Positions 28,477 through 28,829 of a stretch of DNA of 28,829 bases are shown here, piece after piece. The position numbers and the translations under genes were made by a program. The stretch's first letter is position 1. Each line of letters starts with the position of its first letter. The stretch lies in the NCBI GenBank assembly GCA_910583855.1, contig CAJTYL010000016.1:1-28829 (forward strand), written 5' to 3'. The stretch is from an uncultured Christensenella sp. (lineage in GTDB: Bacteria > Bacillota > Clostridia > Christensenellales > Borkfalkiaceae). The notes below the pieces were generated by a model, which did not search any database, had not been told where the DNA came from, and was given only the letters and a program-made list of their open reading frames with translations.

Positions 28477-28638
28477 TTACATATTTGAGGCATCGCCAAA
28501 CGCCCAACGAAAATAAACCGTATAGCCGCGCTTAGCCGATATATCAAGCATAGATATACGACACCAGCGCGTTAAAAGGCTCTTTTCGTTATTTGTTAAT
28601 TTGGCGATTTTCAAATATAAAGACCTAACGCTTTCCAT
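28477..28638 (-). CDS. Small ORF behind a strong promoter (53 aa)
   Basis: A 53-residue reading frame: MESVRSLYLKIAKLTNNEKS, then LLTRWCRISMLDISAKRGYT and VYFRWAFGDASNM. It begins ~25 nt after the predicted start of a consensus promoter (28670-28700) and heads the lipoprotein operon, with 79 bp between. Its sequence is basic and aromatic-rich, without a membrane span. Supported by promoter spacing, not by homology; it could be a leader peptide. Confidence 0.5.
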   Translation of the reverse strand: MESVRSLYLKIAKLTNNEKSLLTRWCRISMLDISAKRGYTVYFRWAFGDASNM

Positions 28639-28669
28639 TCATTACCGGATTTCTCCCCGATAACAAGCG

Positions 28670-28700
28670 CAAAGTTATCAAATAATTAGCACATTGCAAA
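28670..28700 (-). promoter_or_regulatory. Leftward promoter of operon B
   Basis: On the minus strand: TTTG (28700-28697), exactly 19 bases, TAACTTTG (28677-28670). This is a complete match to TTTG-N19-TAnnTTTG. Predicted start near 28663. It would transcribe the small ORF, the lipoprotein and the membrane protein down to the terminator at 27575-27620. Confidence 0.8.
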
Positions 28701-28716
28701 CAAAAAATATACAATT

Positions 28717-28828
28717 AGCCAAAACAACCGAAAACAACCGGGCGGTTGATTTTTCAACCGGAACAACCGAAGGGTTGAAAAAACAAGCGAAAACAACCGA
28801 AAACAACATTGATATGATATGTAATGAT
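28717..28828 (+). repeat. Second copy of the origin-like repeat array
   Basis: 112 bases that match 12634-12744 with two substitutions and a one-base insertion; the match ends one base before the window edge. It contains the CAACCG iterons and the start of the AT-rich part. In the reading frame of the initiator gene it is open but has no start codon, so it is not a complete gene here. The 407 bp 28423-28829 otherwise hold only the small ORF and its promoter. Confidence 0.85.
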
Positions 28829-28829
28829 A

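Overview
The window reads as the left and central part of a temperate phage (prophage) of a Bacteroidales host, probably Bacteroides, Phocaeicola or Parabacteroides. Three things support the host call. The promoters follow the Bacteroidetes form TTTG-N19/20-TAnnTTTG. Start codons lack Shine-Dalgarno sequences. Many proteins belong to families I know mainly from Bacteroides phages (DUF3853, DUF6291-like, ParB-methyltransferase fusion). The first ~200 bases look like bacterial flank or an attachment region. I see no tRNA, rRNA, CRISPR array or insertion sequence.

Layout. (1) 293-2729, leftward lysogeny block: tyrosine integrase, two small genes and an XRE-type repressor. (2) 2730-2910: divergent control region with a good rightward promoter whose spacer holds a palindrome. 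(3) 2911-5738, rightward early genes: DUF2786 protein, Cro-like and LuxR-type HTH proteins, a small membrane protein, DUF3853, and a NUMOD4-like protein. (4) 5740-11398, recombination: SbcC/Rad50-like ATPase, RecT annealase, metallo-beta-lactamase-fold hydrolase, a winged-helix-like protein and an HU protein, interleaved with two paralogues that share a hypervariable cassette. (5) 11395-18458, replication and accessory genes: a DUF6291-type initiator with an iteron-like origin inside its gene, a DnaC-like loader, a DUF4406/DnaA-C-like fusion, SSB, several small proteins with possible beta-clamp-binding peptides, and a VRR-NUC nuclease. (6) 18459-18706: a promoter, structured leader and intrinsic terminator ahead of (7) 18707-26178, the packaging module: ParB-methyltransferase, TerS, TerL, SPP1-type portal, and a MuF head protein fused to an HExxH domain. 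(8) 26193-28638: two leftward operons of small proteins, each with its own promoter, including a lipoprotein, a membrane protein and a 53-residue ORF. Major capsid and tail genes are absent, so the genome must continue or be incomplete.

The genes fit a lambda-like plan: a repressor/anti-repressor switch, ATPase-RecT-MBL recombination, an O/P-like initiator-loader pair, then a late promoter with a terminated leader that may be an antitermination point before packaging. The strongest unusual signals are: (a) two paralogues whose central 24 codons differ at 14 first or second codon positions and at no third position, the mark of adenine-directed (diversity-generating retroelement) mutagenesis, although no reverse transcriptase or template is visible; (b) a five-member family of 17-bp inverted repeats in the longest gaps between co-directional genes; (c) a second copy of the origin-like repeat array at the right edge; and (d) the MuF-metallopeptidase fusion.
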